Both the position numbers and the translations under genes were made by a program. The notes under the pieces were generated by a model. That model searched no databases, had not been told where the DNA came from, and saw only the letters and a list, made by a program, of their open reading frames with translations. From Bacteroidales bacterium (lineage in GTDB: Bacteria > Bacteroidota > Bacteroidia > Bacteroidales > P3), in the NCBI GenBank assembly GCA_017618625.1, contig JAFZTV010000005.1, positions 1 through 46,593 on the forward strand: DNA of 46,593 nt, read 5' to 3'. This document shows positions 31,777 to 42,600 of this stretch, piece after piece (position 1 is the first letter of the stretch; the number at the start of each line of letters is the position of its first letter).

Positions 31777-32250
31777 ATGAAAAAAGAGAAAATTGTTGAA
31801 GCCGTTGCATGGATTGGTATGCAGTTTGTAGCTTTGGTTGTATTTATTCTATTTTACGAAGGGTTGGCGCATCTACTCCTTCGTCCTCGCTGGCTTCATG
31901 GTGGTATATCTTATTTCGTATTTTCGGTAACCACGACTTATATGATTATAATAGAGGCGCTGATTATCGCTGTGGTCGGCTTGGTGTTGTTGAGGCGTCA
32001 TGGATATGGAAGCAAGAAATTTTGGAAGCACTTTTGGATTTGGTATGGTGTCTTTCTGGCTTTGCATTGGGGTATCATGATAATTGAAGGGTTTGACTGC
32101 GACTTGTTTTGGTGGCCTCCATTTTATGTTTTTGCATTTGTCAACAGCTGCTATCCAGGAATAGTGCTGCTATGTTTGATGGGCGCCAAAGCTGTAGCGA
32201 AAGGGCGCAAGAGAGGGGAAAACGAAAAACTTAACGAAAACAAAAACTAA
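31777..32250 (+). CDS. 4-TM membrane protein of unknown function
   Basis: From ATG 31777 the protein has 157 residues with four hydrophobic segments (about 8-33, 43-72, 80-100 and 108-138) and a polar C-terminal tail (KRGENEKLNENKN). The in-frame upstream extension to 31723 would put a polar segment in front and is rejected. It lies 7 bp before the next gene, suggesting one transcript with 32258 and dnaB. No family is recognised. Confidence 0.6.
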   Translation: MKKEKIVEAVAWIGMQFVALVVFILFYEGLAHLLLRPRWLHGGISYFVFSVTTTYMIIIEALIIAVVGLVLLRRHGYGSKKFWKHFWIWYGVFLALHWGIMIIEGFDCDLFWWPPFYVFAFVNSCYPGIVLLCLMGAKAVAKGRKRGENEKLNENKN

Positions 32251-32257
32251 AACGTAG

Positions 32258-32917
32258 ATGTCGTACGAGCGTGTGAAATATTATCAGGAACTGGGTGACT
32301 ATCGGGTGGCTTACCGCATTGCCCGCGAGGATTGGTGTGCGACACCGAGCCTCAAGTGGCCGAAGAACACGATTGCGTGGCTTCTGATAAGGATGATGAA
32401 GGACAGCGCGAAGGCGTATGGTCGTGACAGGTTTTTCGACCTGATGGACGAGTTCGGGAAACTCGACATCCCGAAGGAGGAGACGAAGCTGTGGGGTGCG
32501 GTGGTGTGGCCGATTCGCGACATTATAACCGACAGTTACGGGATGCAGTGGTTCACTCCGCCGCTTGGCGACAGGATTTTTGCCGCCATAAGGGAGATGC
32601 CGCTGGAGAAGCCGTCGGATGGGTACACCGCTGTGCTGAAGGCGTTTGTGCAGCTGGGGAGTTTGTGGCCGCGACTGGCGGAATTTATCGAGTGGTGGGG
32701 TTTTGAGAATTTCTCGGAGTTTGACTATAGGCGCTATCCCGAAAAGGGTATTCTCGAATCGACGGCGGAGAGGGTTTTTCTGGCTTATGTTGCGGCTATA
32801 GGCCGAATGGACAAAGATCCTGCGCAGGAGTTCTACAAAGCACTTGAAAACATGGCGATCCGCAGCCAGCAACAAGCGGACAACATATATAACGCATTAT
32901 CATTATGGACAAAATGA
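32258..32917 (+). CDS. helical hypothetical protein overlapping dnaB
   Basis: The 219-residue protein is all-helical, beginning MSYERVKYYQELGDYRVAY, with helices such as TIAWLLIRMMKDSAKAYGRDRFFDLMDEF that look like TPR or similar repeats. It resembles a group of Bacteroidota proteins of unknown role, some in defence-like islands, but this link is from memory and weak. Its end overlaps the dnaB start by 13 bp, so the two are translated from one message. Confidence 0.6.
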   Translation: MSYERVKYYQELGDYRVAYRIAREDWCATPSLKWPKNTIAWLLIRMMKDSAKAYGRDRFFDLMDEFGKLDIPKEETKLWGAVVWPIRDIITDSYGMQWFTPPLGDRIFAAIREMPLEKPSDGYTAVLKAFVQLGSLWPRLAEFIEWWGFENFSEFDYRRYPEKGILESTAERVFLAYVAAIGRMDKDPAQEFYKALENMAIRSQQQADNIYNALSLWTK

Positions 32918-34575
32918 CTAGCACGGTACAAAGAAGACAAACACGTATGAGCTATGCGCAGGCGGGAGAGTTGAACGGGATGCTGCCGCCACAGGCGGTG
33001 GAACTGGAAAAGAGTGTGCTCGGGGCGTTGATGCTTGACCAGAACACGCTGTATGGTTTTATTGACAAGTTGCACGAAGGGCTGTTCTATAAGTCTGAGC
33101 ATCAGGCTATTTTTGTCGCTATCAGGACGTTGATGAGCAGTTATAAGGATGTGGATTTGCTAACGGTTGTGGAGGAGTTGCGGCGAGAGGGTACGCTGGA
33201 TGCTGTCGGAGGTGCGTTTTATGTGGCGCAGCTGACGTCGAACGTGGTGTCGGCCGCTCATATCGACGCCCATATCAGAATACTCACGGAGAAATATATA
33301 CAGCGCGAGGTGATTCGCACTTCGACGGAGAGCATACGGGAGGCTTACGACGAGTCGTGCGATGCGTTGGAGCTGATAGACAAGTCGCAGAAGAAGTTGA
33401 TGGAGGTCAGCGAGTTGAGTTTCAAGAAGGATGGTTCGTCGTTGGATTCCATTATGTTTGAGGTGGAGGAGACGCTGCTGTCGGAGGAGCCGGACAAATA
33501 CAGCATTCCGTCGGGGTTTACGGAGCTTGACAGGCTTACGTCCGGATTTCAGCCGGGCACGCTGATAATATTGGCGGCACGACCGGGTATGGGAAAGACG
33601 GCTTGTGCGCTCAACATGGCTCGCAATATGGCTGTGGATCATAACAAGCCGGTGGCGTTCTTTTCGTTGGAGATGACTGCGGTGGAGCTTATGGCGCGTC
33701 TGCTGTCGGCGGAAGCTATGATAGAGGCAAGGAAGTTGAAGCGTTCGGCCAACCTGACGGAGGAAGAGAGGGAGCATCTGTGCGACACTATAACGAAATT
33801 ACGCGGCGCGCCGATATATATAGACGACACTCCGGGTATCGGCATATTTGAATTGCGCGCCAAATGCAGGAGGATGAGACAGAAATACGGCATACAGATG
33901 GTGTTTCTCGACTATCTGCAGCTGATGGGTTCGGTGAACGACGGCAATAGGACCAGGAACCGCGAGCAGGAGCTGGCGGTTATATCGAGGCAGCTGAAGG
34001 AGATGTCCAAGGAATTGAACATTCCCGTGCTTGCGATGGCGCAGTTCAACCGCAGGGTTGACGACCGTCCGATGCAGATACCGCTGTTGTCCGACTTGCG
34101 CGAGTCGGGTTCAATAGAGCAGGACGCCGATATAGTCATCGCCATACACCGTTTGGAGAAGTGCGGCATTATGGAGGATGATATGGGCAACAGCACGAAA
34201 GGTATGGCAACGCTTAGAATACTTAAACACCGAGCCGGCGAGATTGCCAATATCGATGTGCGTTTCGATGGGCGATATGTGAAGTTTTCGAATCCGCCGA
34301 TGCCCGAACCTCTCATCGTTGATTCGGCGATGACCAATGAGTTTACCCGCTCAGGATTTTCTCGCAAAGTACGGCTTGCCGATGTTGTTGTCGAATTGGC
34401 GATGAACAAGGAGTTAACCCCCAACACGGATTTTGACAACCCCGCCCGAGAGCTGCAGGTTGACAACGACGGCAACCCGATATTCCCCAACGGAGGCATT
34501 CTTCCGGTCGAAGACAACACGCCGCCGCCTTTTGTCCCCGGCGCGAACCTGCCGTGTGATGAAGACATTCCATAA
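32905..34575 (+). CDS. dnaB: replicative DNA helicase DnaB
   Basis: The 556-residue protein has the N-terminal DnaB domain (PPQAVELEKSVLGALMLDQ, about 29-47; up to 130), a linker, and the RecA-like motor with Walker A AARPGMGKT (224-232), MVFLDYLQLM as Walker B and DLRESGSIEQDADIV as the H4 region. It unwinds DNA at the replication fork as a hexamer. The C-terminal 90 residues are an extra, disordered-looking extension, common in Bacteroidota. Start ATG 32905 overlaps the preceding gene; no intein is present in the motor domain. Confidence 0.95.
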   Translation: MDKMTSTVQRRQTRMSYAQAGELNGMLPPQAVELEKSVLGALMLDQNTLYGFIDKLHEGLFYKSEHQAIFVAIRTLMSSYKDVDLLTVVEELRREGTLDAVGGAFYVAQLTSNVVSAAHIDAHIRILTEKYIQREVIRTSTESIREAYDESCDALELIDKSQKKLMEVSELSFKKDGSSLDSIMFEVEETLLSEEPDKYSIPSGFTELDRLTSGFQPGTLIILAARPGMGKTACALNMARNMAVDHNKPVAFFSLEMTAVELMARLLSAEAMIEARKLKRSANLTEEEREHLCDTITKLRGAPIYIDDTPGIGIFELRAKCRRMRQKYGIQMVFLDYLQLMGSVNDGNRTRNREQELAVISRQLKEMSKELNIPVLAMAQFNRRVDDRPMQIPLLSDLRESGSIEQDADIVIAIHRLEKCGIMEDDMGNSTKGMATLRILKHRAGEIANIDVRFDGRYVKFSNPPMPEPLIVDSAMTNEFTRSGFSRKVRLADVVVELAMNKELTPNTDFDNPARELQVDNDGNPIFPNGGILPVEDNTPPPFVPGANLPCDEDIP

Positions 34576-34641
34576 TAATTATAAAATATAATAAGAAACC
34601 GAGTTTGGCGTTACTTTATTTGGCTATAGTAATGTCAAAGC

Positions 34642-36024
34642 GTGAAACGACTAATATACATACTCTTTTTGTTGGCTGCGGGACTTTCGTTTACCGTCGG
34701 CGGCGTATCGTGTGTCAGAGAGGATGAGTTGCTGAAAGAGAGTGACATACAGCTGCGGTTCTCATGCGACACGCTGACCTTCGACACGGTGTTCACCACT
34801 CTCGGCTCGACCACACGTCAGGTGAAGATATACAATCACGGCAAGAAAACGGTGCGGCTCAAGGCAATAGGTCTCCGCGGTGGATACTCGAGCCGTTTCA
34901 GGACGAATATCGACGGCGACACTTCGATGCGGGTGCAGAACCTGGAGATCGCGGCAGGCGACAGCTGCTTCATCTTCGTGAGGGTGAACGTGAACCCCAA
35001 CTCGCAGACGGAACCGTTCCTGGTGCAGGACTTTATCGACCTGCAGTATGAGCATACGGGCGGTGTGGGTTCAAAGTCGATAGTGCTCACGGCTTACGGC
35101 CGCAACGCTGTGTATCACAACCCGCAGGCGGGCAGGAGTTATTCTGTGATCGACTGCGACAACTGGAACCATCAGCTGCCGCATGTGATAATAGGTCAGG
35201 CGGTGGTGGATTCGGCTACGACGCTGACTCTCACTGCCGGCGACGAGCTCTACTTTGCCCCCGACGCGACGCTGTGGGTTTACAACTGCGGGACGCTGAA
35301 GGTGCAGGGGACGGAGGAACAGCCGGTATTGTTCACCTCGCTGAGGCAGGATGAGTGGTATCGCGGACTTCCCGGTCAGTGGAACGCGATATGGCTGAGC
35401 GCCGGAAGCCAGGACAACGAGATCGACCACGCCTATATCGAGAACGGAACGATAGGCATCATCGTGGACACTAACGTGAACAGCAACCCGACGCTGCGAC
35501 TCTCGAACACGGTGATTATGCACCAGGCGACGGCTGGCATCGTGGCGCAGGGCACCTGGGTGGAGGCGGACAACGTGCTGGTGGCCGACTGCGGCACCGC
35601 CGCGGTGGCGATGCAGTATGGCGGCAGGGGGAGTTTCCGCAACGCAACGCTGGCGAACTACTGGCGGTATTCGGCGCGGAAGATGCCGGAGTTGGTGTTG
35701 AACAACTGGTATATGAGTTCGGACGGTGCGGAGATATTGAGAGACTTGGGGCATGTGGAGTTCGAGAACTGCATCATATATGGAAACTATGTCGGGGGCG
35801 AGGTGCTGGAGGACAAGGCAGACGGGGCGCTGTTTGATGTGCATTTTGCTGGGTGTCTGGTCAAAGGGCTGGAGCAATTGAGGTATGCGACGGCGACGGA
35901 GTGTGTGGACGAGGACCCGATGTTCAAGGACATTGAGGAGCACGACTATCAGCTGAAGGAGGAGTCGCCGGCCGAGGGGAAGGGATATCGGTTTCCGGCG
36001 GGAGGGGAGAAAAGGTTAAGGTAA
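34642..36024 (+). CDS. lipoprotein with beta-helix-like domain
   Basis: The start is GTG 34642 (no ATG in this frame nearby). A lipoprotein signal leads to the lipobox GVSC with Cys 24. Residues 40-140 look like an immunoglobulin-like beta domain (FDTVFTTLGSTTRQVKIYNHG...), followed by a right-handed beta-helix region with short repeats (GTLKVQGTEEQPVLFTSL, NEIDHAYIENGTIGIIVD, LRLSNTVIMHQATAGIVAQ). Such lipoproteins sit on the outer membrane and may bind glycans. It lies between dnaB and ruvA on the same strand. Confidence 0.75.
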   Translation: MKRLIYILFLLAAGLSFTVGGVSCVREDELLKESDIQLRFSCDTLTFDTVFTTLGSTTRQVKIYNHGKKTVRLKAIGLRGGYSSRFRTNIDGDTSMRVQNLEIAAGDSCFIFVRVNVNPNSQTEPFLVQDFIDLQYEHTGGVGSKSIVLTAYGRNAVYHNPQAGRSYSVIDCDNWNHQLPHVIIGQAVVDSATTLTLTAGDELYFAPDATLWVYNCGTLKVQGTEEQPVLFTSLRQDEWYRGLPGQWNAIWLSAGSQDNEIDHAYIENGTIGIIVDTNVNSNPTLRLSNTVIMHQATAGIVAQGTWVEADNVLVADCGTAAVAMQYGGRGSFRNATLANYWRYSARKMPELVLNNWYMSSDGAEILRDLGHVEFENCIIYGNYVGGEVLEDKADGALFDVHFAGCLVKGLEQLRYATATECVDEDPMFKDIEEHDYQLKEESPAEGKGYRFPAGGEKRLR

Positions 36025-36062
36025 ATTGTAAATATTCAACGTATTAAAATATCAACTAAACG

Positions 36063-36659
36063 ATGTACGAATATATTTCAGGAAAGATAGCGTCGGCTAC
36101 GGCAACACAGGTGGTGATAGATTGCGGCGGAGTGGGATATCTGCTGGAGGTGACGTTGAACACATACGCTGCGGTGAAGGAGCAGGAAAGTGCGAGGCTG
36201 TGGGTGCACGAGGTGGTGAGGGAAGACGCATACCTGCTGTATGGATTTGCGAGCGAGGATGAGCGCGAGATGTTCCGCCTGCTGCTGTCGGTCAACGGAG
36301 TGGGAGCCGCAACGGCGAGAATCATGCTCTCGTCGCTGACGGTGTCGGAGTTGTCAGCGGCCATTTCGACGCAGAACACGAAGGTGGTGCAGGGTGTGAA
36401 GGGTATAGGCGCGAAGACGGCGCAGAGAATAATCCTTGAGCTGAAAGACAAGGTGGTGGGAGGACAGCTGGCGGCGGTCAGCGAGCAGCAGTTGGCGAGT
36501 GGCGTCCAGCAGACGGCTTTCAGCCAGAACAAGGCCGACGCACAGGCGGCGTTGGTGATGCTCGGATTCCCGAAGCCTGCCGTCGAGAAGGTGTTGCGCG
36601 ATATCGACAACACGCTTAGTGTGGAGCAGATGATGAAGATGGCGATGCAGAGGCTTTAG
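36063..36659 (+). CDS. ruvA: Holliday junction branch-migration protein RuvA
   Basis: The 198-residue protein has the RuvA layout: N-terminal OB domain (MYEYISGKIASATATQVVIDCGGVGYLLEV), two helix-hairpin-helix motifs (FRLLLSVNGVGAATARIML and VQGVKGIGAKTAQRIILEL) and the C-terminal RuvB-binding domain (DAQAALVMLGFPKPAVEKVL). It binds four-way junctions as a tetramer and loads RuvB. Its leader contains a degenerate TATTCAAC/TATCAAC pattern similar to other leaders here. The sprA gene follows 30 bp later, a known Bacteroidota arrangement. Confidence 0.95.
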   Translation: MYEYISGKIASATATQVVIDCGGVGYLLEVTLNTYAAVKEQESARLWVHEVVREDAYLLYGFASEDEREMFRLLLSVNGVGAATARIMLSSLTVSELSAAISTQNTKVVQGVKGIGAKTAQRIILELKDKVVGGQLAAVSEQQLASGVQQTAFSQNKADAQAALVMLGFPKPAVEKVLRDIDNTLSVEQMMKMAMQRL

Positions 36660-36689
36660 TTTGTGATTTATGATTAGATTCCCAGTTTT

Positions 36690-39600
36690 TTGAGGATTGC
36701 GAGGTATATAGCAGGATTTGTGGTTGCAATGGTGACGATTGCGACGGGGAGTGTGTATGCGCAGACGGACAGCACGTCGTGGCACCAGATGGGTGGCGAC
36801 TATGTGCCGACCTCGATAACGACTACGGTCGAATATGATGCCGAGACGGGCGACTATGTGCAGGTGAGGAAGGCGGGAAACGTGGTGCTGGGAAGAAAGT
36901 ATATGACGTTTGAGGAGTATCAGGATTGGCAGATGGACCGCCTGATGCAGAACTATTGGAGGGAGACGAACAAGTCGGCGGGAGATGACGAATCGTCGGG
37001 TGGATTTCTGAGCAAGATACCGGGATTCAAGGAGATAAGCCGTAAGCTGGAGAGCTTGATTGGAAAGCCCGAAATAAAGATAACGCCGAGCGGAAGCGCC
37101 GAGCTGACCTTCCAACTGGTGAACAACTACAGGAAAGACCCGCAGCTGGACGCCAACAAAAGGAGCATCACGACTTTCGACTTTGACGAGAACATACAGA
37201 TAAGCCTCAACGCCAAGATTGGCGACCTAATAAACTTCGACATCAACTGGAACACGCAGGCAACCTTCGACTTCGAGAACAAGATAAAGCTCAAGTACGA
37301 GGGCAAGGAGGACGACATCATACAGCTGTTGGAGGCCGCCGACATATCGTTTCCGCTGAACACAACCCTCATCAAGGGTAGCCAGCAGTTGTTCGGTTTC
37401 CACACCAAGTTGAAGTTCGGCAAGCTGACGGTCGATGCCGTAGTGAGCGAGAAGGAGACGAGCACTGAGAACATGCAGGTCAAAGGCGGTGCGAGCAGCA
37501 GGGAGTTTGAGATTCGAGCCGACGAATATGAGGAAAACCGCCACTATTTCCTGTCGCAGTACTTCTATGAGCAGTATAACAAGTCGCTGCAGACGCTGCC
37601 GGTGGTCAACTCGCCCGTGAAGATACTGAGGGTTGAGGTGTGGCGCACGAACATAGGTGCGGCGGTGACACAGAACCGCAACCTGTTGGCTATAACCGAC
37701 CTGGGCGAATCAAATACGAGTGCTCCGGGTGTGGTTGGCCGCGGACAGTGGAGCGACCCCAACCGTCCGCAGTCGCAGCTGCCCAGGAACAGCTCCAACA
37801 ACTTGATGCAGCTGATAAACCTTTCGGCCATAAGAAGCGTGAACAATGTGTCGAACTATATGCAGGGAGTGGGTTTGACCGCTGCGGCTGACTATGAGAA
37901 GATAGAGAGTGCACGACTGCTGAACAGCAGCGAATATACCCTCAACGAGGATTTGGGTTTCATCTCGCTGAGCCAGCCGCTGAGCAACGACCAGGTGCTT
38001 GCTGTGGCGTTCCAGTATCAGGTGATAGGCGACACCACGGTGTATCAGGTCGGTGAGATGACCACCGACGGTGTGAACGACCCGAACACGCTGGTGGTGA
38101 AACTGCTGAAAGGAACGGCCATAGACACCAAGAACCCGATGTGGCAGTTGATGATGAAGAATGTCTATTTCCTCAAAAGCACGCAGATAAGCAGGGACAA
38201 CTTCCGCCTGAATGTCATATACGAGGGTACCAACGGCGGCGTGGGGACGGGCTTCTTTGTTGACGGCCCCAAGGAGGGAGTCCCGCTGATTGAGCTCTTG
38301 GGCCTCGACCGCATGGATGCCACGAGGCAGTACTACTATGCCGACGGAGTGATGGATTGGTTTGACTCGGCTGCATTCCACGGCGGAGTTATCCAGTCGT
38401 CGAGCGGACGAATATTCTTCCCGCTGGTGGAGCCGTTCGGCAAGGACCTGCGCGAGATGCTGGGCAACGGCGAATATGCCGACAAGTACTGCTACGACTC
38501 GCTTTACACTATGACGAAAACCCTTGCGCAGCAGTATGCCGACAAAAACAAATTCTATCTTGAAGGTTACTTTACGTCGAAGGTGAGCGGCGAAATATCA
38601 CTGGGTTACAGCGTGGCGCCGGGAAGTGTGACGGTGACGGCCGGAGGTGTGCCGTTGATAGAGAATGTCGACTACACTGTCGATTACACTATGGGTACGG
38701 TGCGCATAGTGAACGAGAGCATATTGAGCAGCGGAACGCCGATAAGCGTGTCGAGCGAGAACAACTCGTTCTCGATGATGACCAAGCGCATGCTGGGCTT
38801 GCACCTGAACTATGAGTTCAAACCCGACCTGAATTTGGGCGCGACGGTAATGAACCTATACGAGAAGCCGCTGACGCAGAAGAACAACTTCGGCGAAGAG
38901 CCGACGAGCAACACCATCTGGGGCATCGACTTCAACTGGAAGACCGAAGTTCCTTGGGTAACCAAGATAGTTGACTTCCTGCCTGGTATCAGCACCAAGG
39001 CTCCTTCGAACCTGACCCTCACCGCCGAATTTGCACATTTCATACCGGGCATGACCAATACCGGCAGCGAGGATGGCAAGACGTCGTATATAGACGATTT
39101 CGAGGGTGCGGAGAGCTCGATTGACTTGAAGGGCATAAACTATTGGCATCTGGCGAGTACGCCTCAGGATTACGCTTCGGAGAATCCGATGTTCAGCGAG
39201 ACGGAACTAGGAAGCGGATTGGCATACGGATTCAACCGTGCACGGTTGGCTTGGTACAGAATTGACAACCTATTTTATAGCAGCAACTCGCCGCGAAACA
39301 TCGACGCCGACGACCGTTCGCAGCCATACGCCCGCCGTATTACCGAGCAGGAGGTGTTCCCTAACAAAGAGTTAGCCGCAGGCGAACCCACGACGGTGTA
39401 TGAACTCAACCTGGCGTACTATCCAGACGAGAAAGGCCCGTACAACTATGAGACCGACGCGACGCAGTACAGCGCCGGTATGAACGCCGAGGGCAAGCTG
39501 GAAGACCCCAAGTCGCGTTGGGGAGGTATCATGCGAGAGCTTGACTATACCGACTTCGAGACGCAGAATATTCAGACGATAGAGTTCTGGATGATGGACC

Positions 39601-42600
39601 CCTTCATTGACAATCCCGAACACAAAGGCGGAAAACTCTATATCAACCTCGGCGACATAAGCGAGGACATACTTCGAGACGGACGCAAGTCGTTTGAGAA
39701 TGGATTGCCCACGAGTTCCAACATCACCAATGTCGATACAACCATTTGGGGACGTGTGCCGATAGCGCAGCCGGTGGTCAATGCATTCGACAACGAAGGC
39801 TCGTCGAGGAAGTATCAGGATATCGGATACGACGGATTGTCTAGCACCCATAACATAAATGACGAGCAGTCGTTCTTCGGCAGTTATATCAGCAGGGTAG
39901 GGGAGCTGTTCGGCACATCGTCTCAGGCATATATCAATGCCGCGACCGACCCCAGTAGCGATGATTTCACCTATTATCGTTCCTCTGTGTATGACGACAA
40001 CAATGTGAAAATCAACGACCGCTACAAATACTACAACAACCCCGAAGGTAACTCGTCGGTCGATGAGGACAGCCCTGAAAGCTATTCGACGGCCGCCACC
40101 AACCTGCCTAACGTCGAGGATATAAACAAAGACAATACCCTCAGCGATGCCGAGAACTACTACGAGTACATGGTGGAAATCGACCCAGAGCACATGAATA
40201 TCGGCGAGAACTATATTGTCGATATTCAGGATGCACGCGACATCGAGCTCGCAAACGGAACCACTACCAATTGCCGCTGGTACCAATTTCGCATACCGAT
40301 AAGGGAGCCGTTGCGCAAAGTGGGTAAGATAAACGGCTATCAGTCGATACGTTTTATGCGTATGTTTATGAAGGACTTCGAGGAGCCGGTGATACTTCGT
40401 TTTGCGACCCTCGAACTTGTCTATGGCACTTGGCGCAAATATACCGAAGACCTCCTGCAGCCAGGCGACTACCCCACTGGCTATGGCGAGAATACGAGCC
40501 TTAATCTGGGAACCGTCAACATTGAGGAGAACGGCAGCCGTGACCCGGTGCCGTATGTGTTGCCTCCGGGAATTGAGCGCGAGGAGTGGTACAGCACCAG
40601 CTCGTCATACACGCAACTCAACGAGCAGGCCGTCAGCCTTGACATCACCGACCTGGCTTCGGGCGACGCCCGCGCCATATACCGCAACACCTCGTACGAC
40701 CTTCGCTACTACGGCAAGTTGAAGATGTATGCCCACGCCGAGAAGAAATTCGCCACAGATATGCTTGAGGACGACGACCTGGTGCTCTTTGTGCGACTCG
40801 GAAGTGACTATACCAAGAACTACTACGAATACGAGATTCCGCTCAAACTCACCGAATGGGGCACCTCGGCCGACGACCCATACGCGATCTGGCCGACAGA
40901 GAACAATATCGAGATTGACCTGCAGGCGATGACCGAGATAAAGACCAACCGCAACCGTAGCATCCGCAGCGGAGAGGATTTATACAACTCCACCATGCTC
41001 TACAGCGAGTATGTCGACGGCAAGAAGTATTCGGTGCTAGGGCGTCCCAACCTCGGAAAAGTGAAGGTGATAATGATTGGCGTGCGCAATCCGAAGGGCG
41101 AAAACGAAACGGAGATGGTGCCGCGAAGTGCGATTGTTTGGGTAAACGAGCTGCGCTTGAGCGACTATACCAACAAAGGCGGCTGGTCGGCGATGGCGTT
41201 GGCACGCACCAATTTGGCCGATGTGGGTAACCTGTCGCTCTACGGTGCTTACACCTCATCGGGTTTTGGTAACCTCGAGGACAAGCTCACCGACCCCGAG
41301 CTTATCAACCGGCTGAATCTGCAAGCCACCCTCGACTTTGAAATTGGTCGCATGCTGCCCGAGAAATGGGGTATGCACATACCGCTCTACGTGGATTGGG
41401 CAAACGAGATAGGAAGTCCTGAATACAACCCGTTGGATCAGGACGTTATACTTAAGACCGACATCCAGACATATCAGACATCGGCCGAACGCGATTCGAT
41501 AAGGAAGATGACTCAGCAGCGCAAGCAGACAACCAACCTCACGCTTACAAACATTCGTAAGGAGCGTGTCGGCAAGGCTGCGCTGAAGCCACACTTCTAC
41601 GACTTTGAAAACTTCAGCTTCAGCTATGCATACAGCGGCGAGCGCAGTTCGGACGACGACATAGAGCACTACAAGAAAGACCAGCATCGTGGCGGCTTCA
41701 GCTACAACTACTCCGTGCAGCAGCCGAAGCAGTACCGCCCGTTCGCCAAGGTGAAGGCATTCAATAACAAGAATCTCAAGATTTTCAAAGAGTTCAACCT
41801 AATCTATCAACCCAAGAACCTGTCGTTCTCGACCGAGATATACAGGGACTTTGAGGAGACGATGCTGCGCAACAAGAGTGAGGCTCTCATCATTATGAAG
41901 CCCACCTATTTCAAGCAGTTCACCTGGCGGCGTGACTATGGCTTGCAGTACGACATATCGACCAACCTCAAGGTCCAGTATAACGCCAATGCCAATGCAC
42001 GAATCGACGAGCCCATCGGTCGCATAGAAACCCGTTCCGCCAGCGACTCTATCTGGCGCTCGATGCTTCATGGCGGCACCATGCAGAACTACCAGCACAA
42101 CCTGCAGGTGAGCTACGATGTGCCCATAGGCAAGCTGCCATATATGGATTTTCTGCGCCTGCCGTTGACCTACCGCACCAGCTACAACTATCAGGGTGCC
42201 ACCGAGGCGTTGAAATCCATGGGAAGTGTTATAGAGAATTCGGCAACCTTTACGGCTGGCGCTTCGGCAAACATGCAGACGTTATACAACAAGTTCAAGC
42301 TTGTAAAGAAAGCATGGGCGCCGCCACAGCCGAAGAAAGACAGCAAGACCAACAGCAAGGACAAGGACAAAAACAAGAACAAGCTCGACAAGAAGCGCGG
42401 TATGGATCAGAACGACTCTGTATCGAAGGCTGTGGCCGACTCCCTGCACAAGGCCGAGGTGGCCGAGCGTTGGCGCCAGGTCGGCTATTTTGGATTGCGC
42501 TTCATAACTGGTTTGCGCACGGTCAACATCCAATACAGCCAGTCGGGTGGTGGCCATATACCCGGCTTCATGGGCGAGGCCACTATCCTGGGTATCGACC

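Noticed and set aside
35071..35943. Long minus-strand frame inside the lipoprotein gene
   Set aside because: Shadow frame rich in His, Arg and Val; the plus strand has a lipobox and domain pattern.
39372..40286. Long minus-strand frame inside sprA
   Set aside because: Antisense to a full-length SprA with recognisable blocks on both sides.
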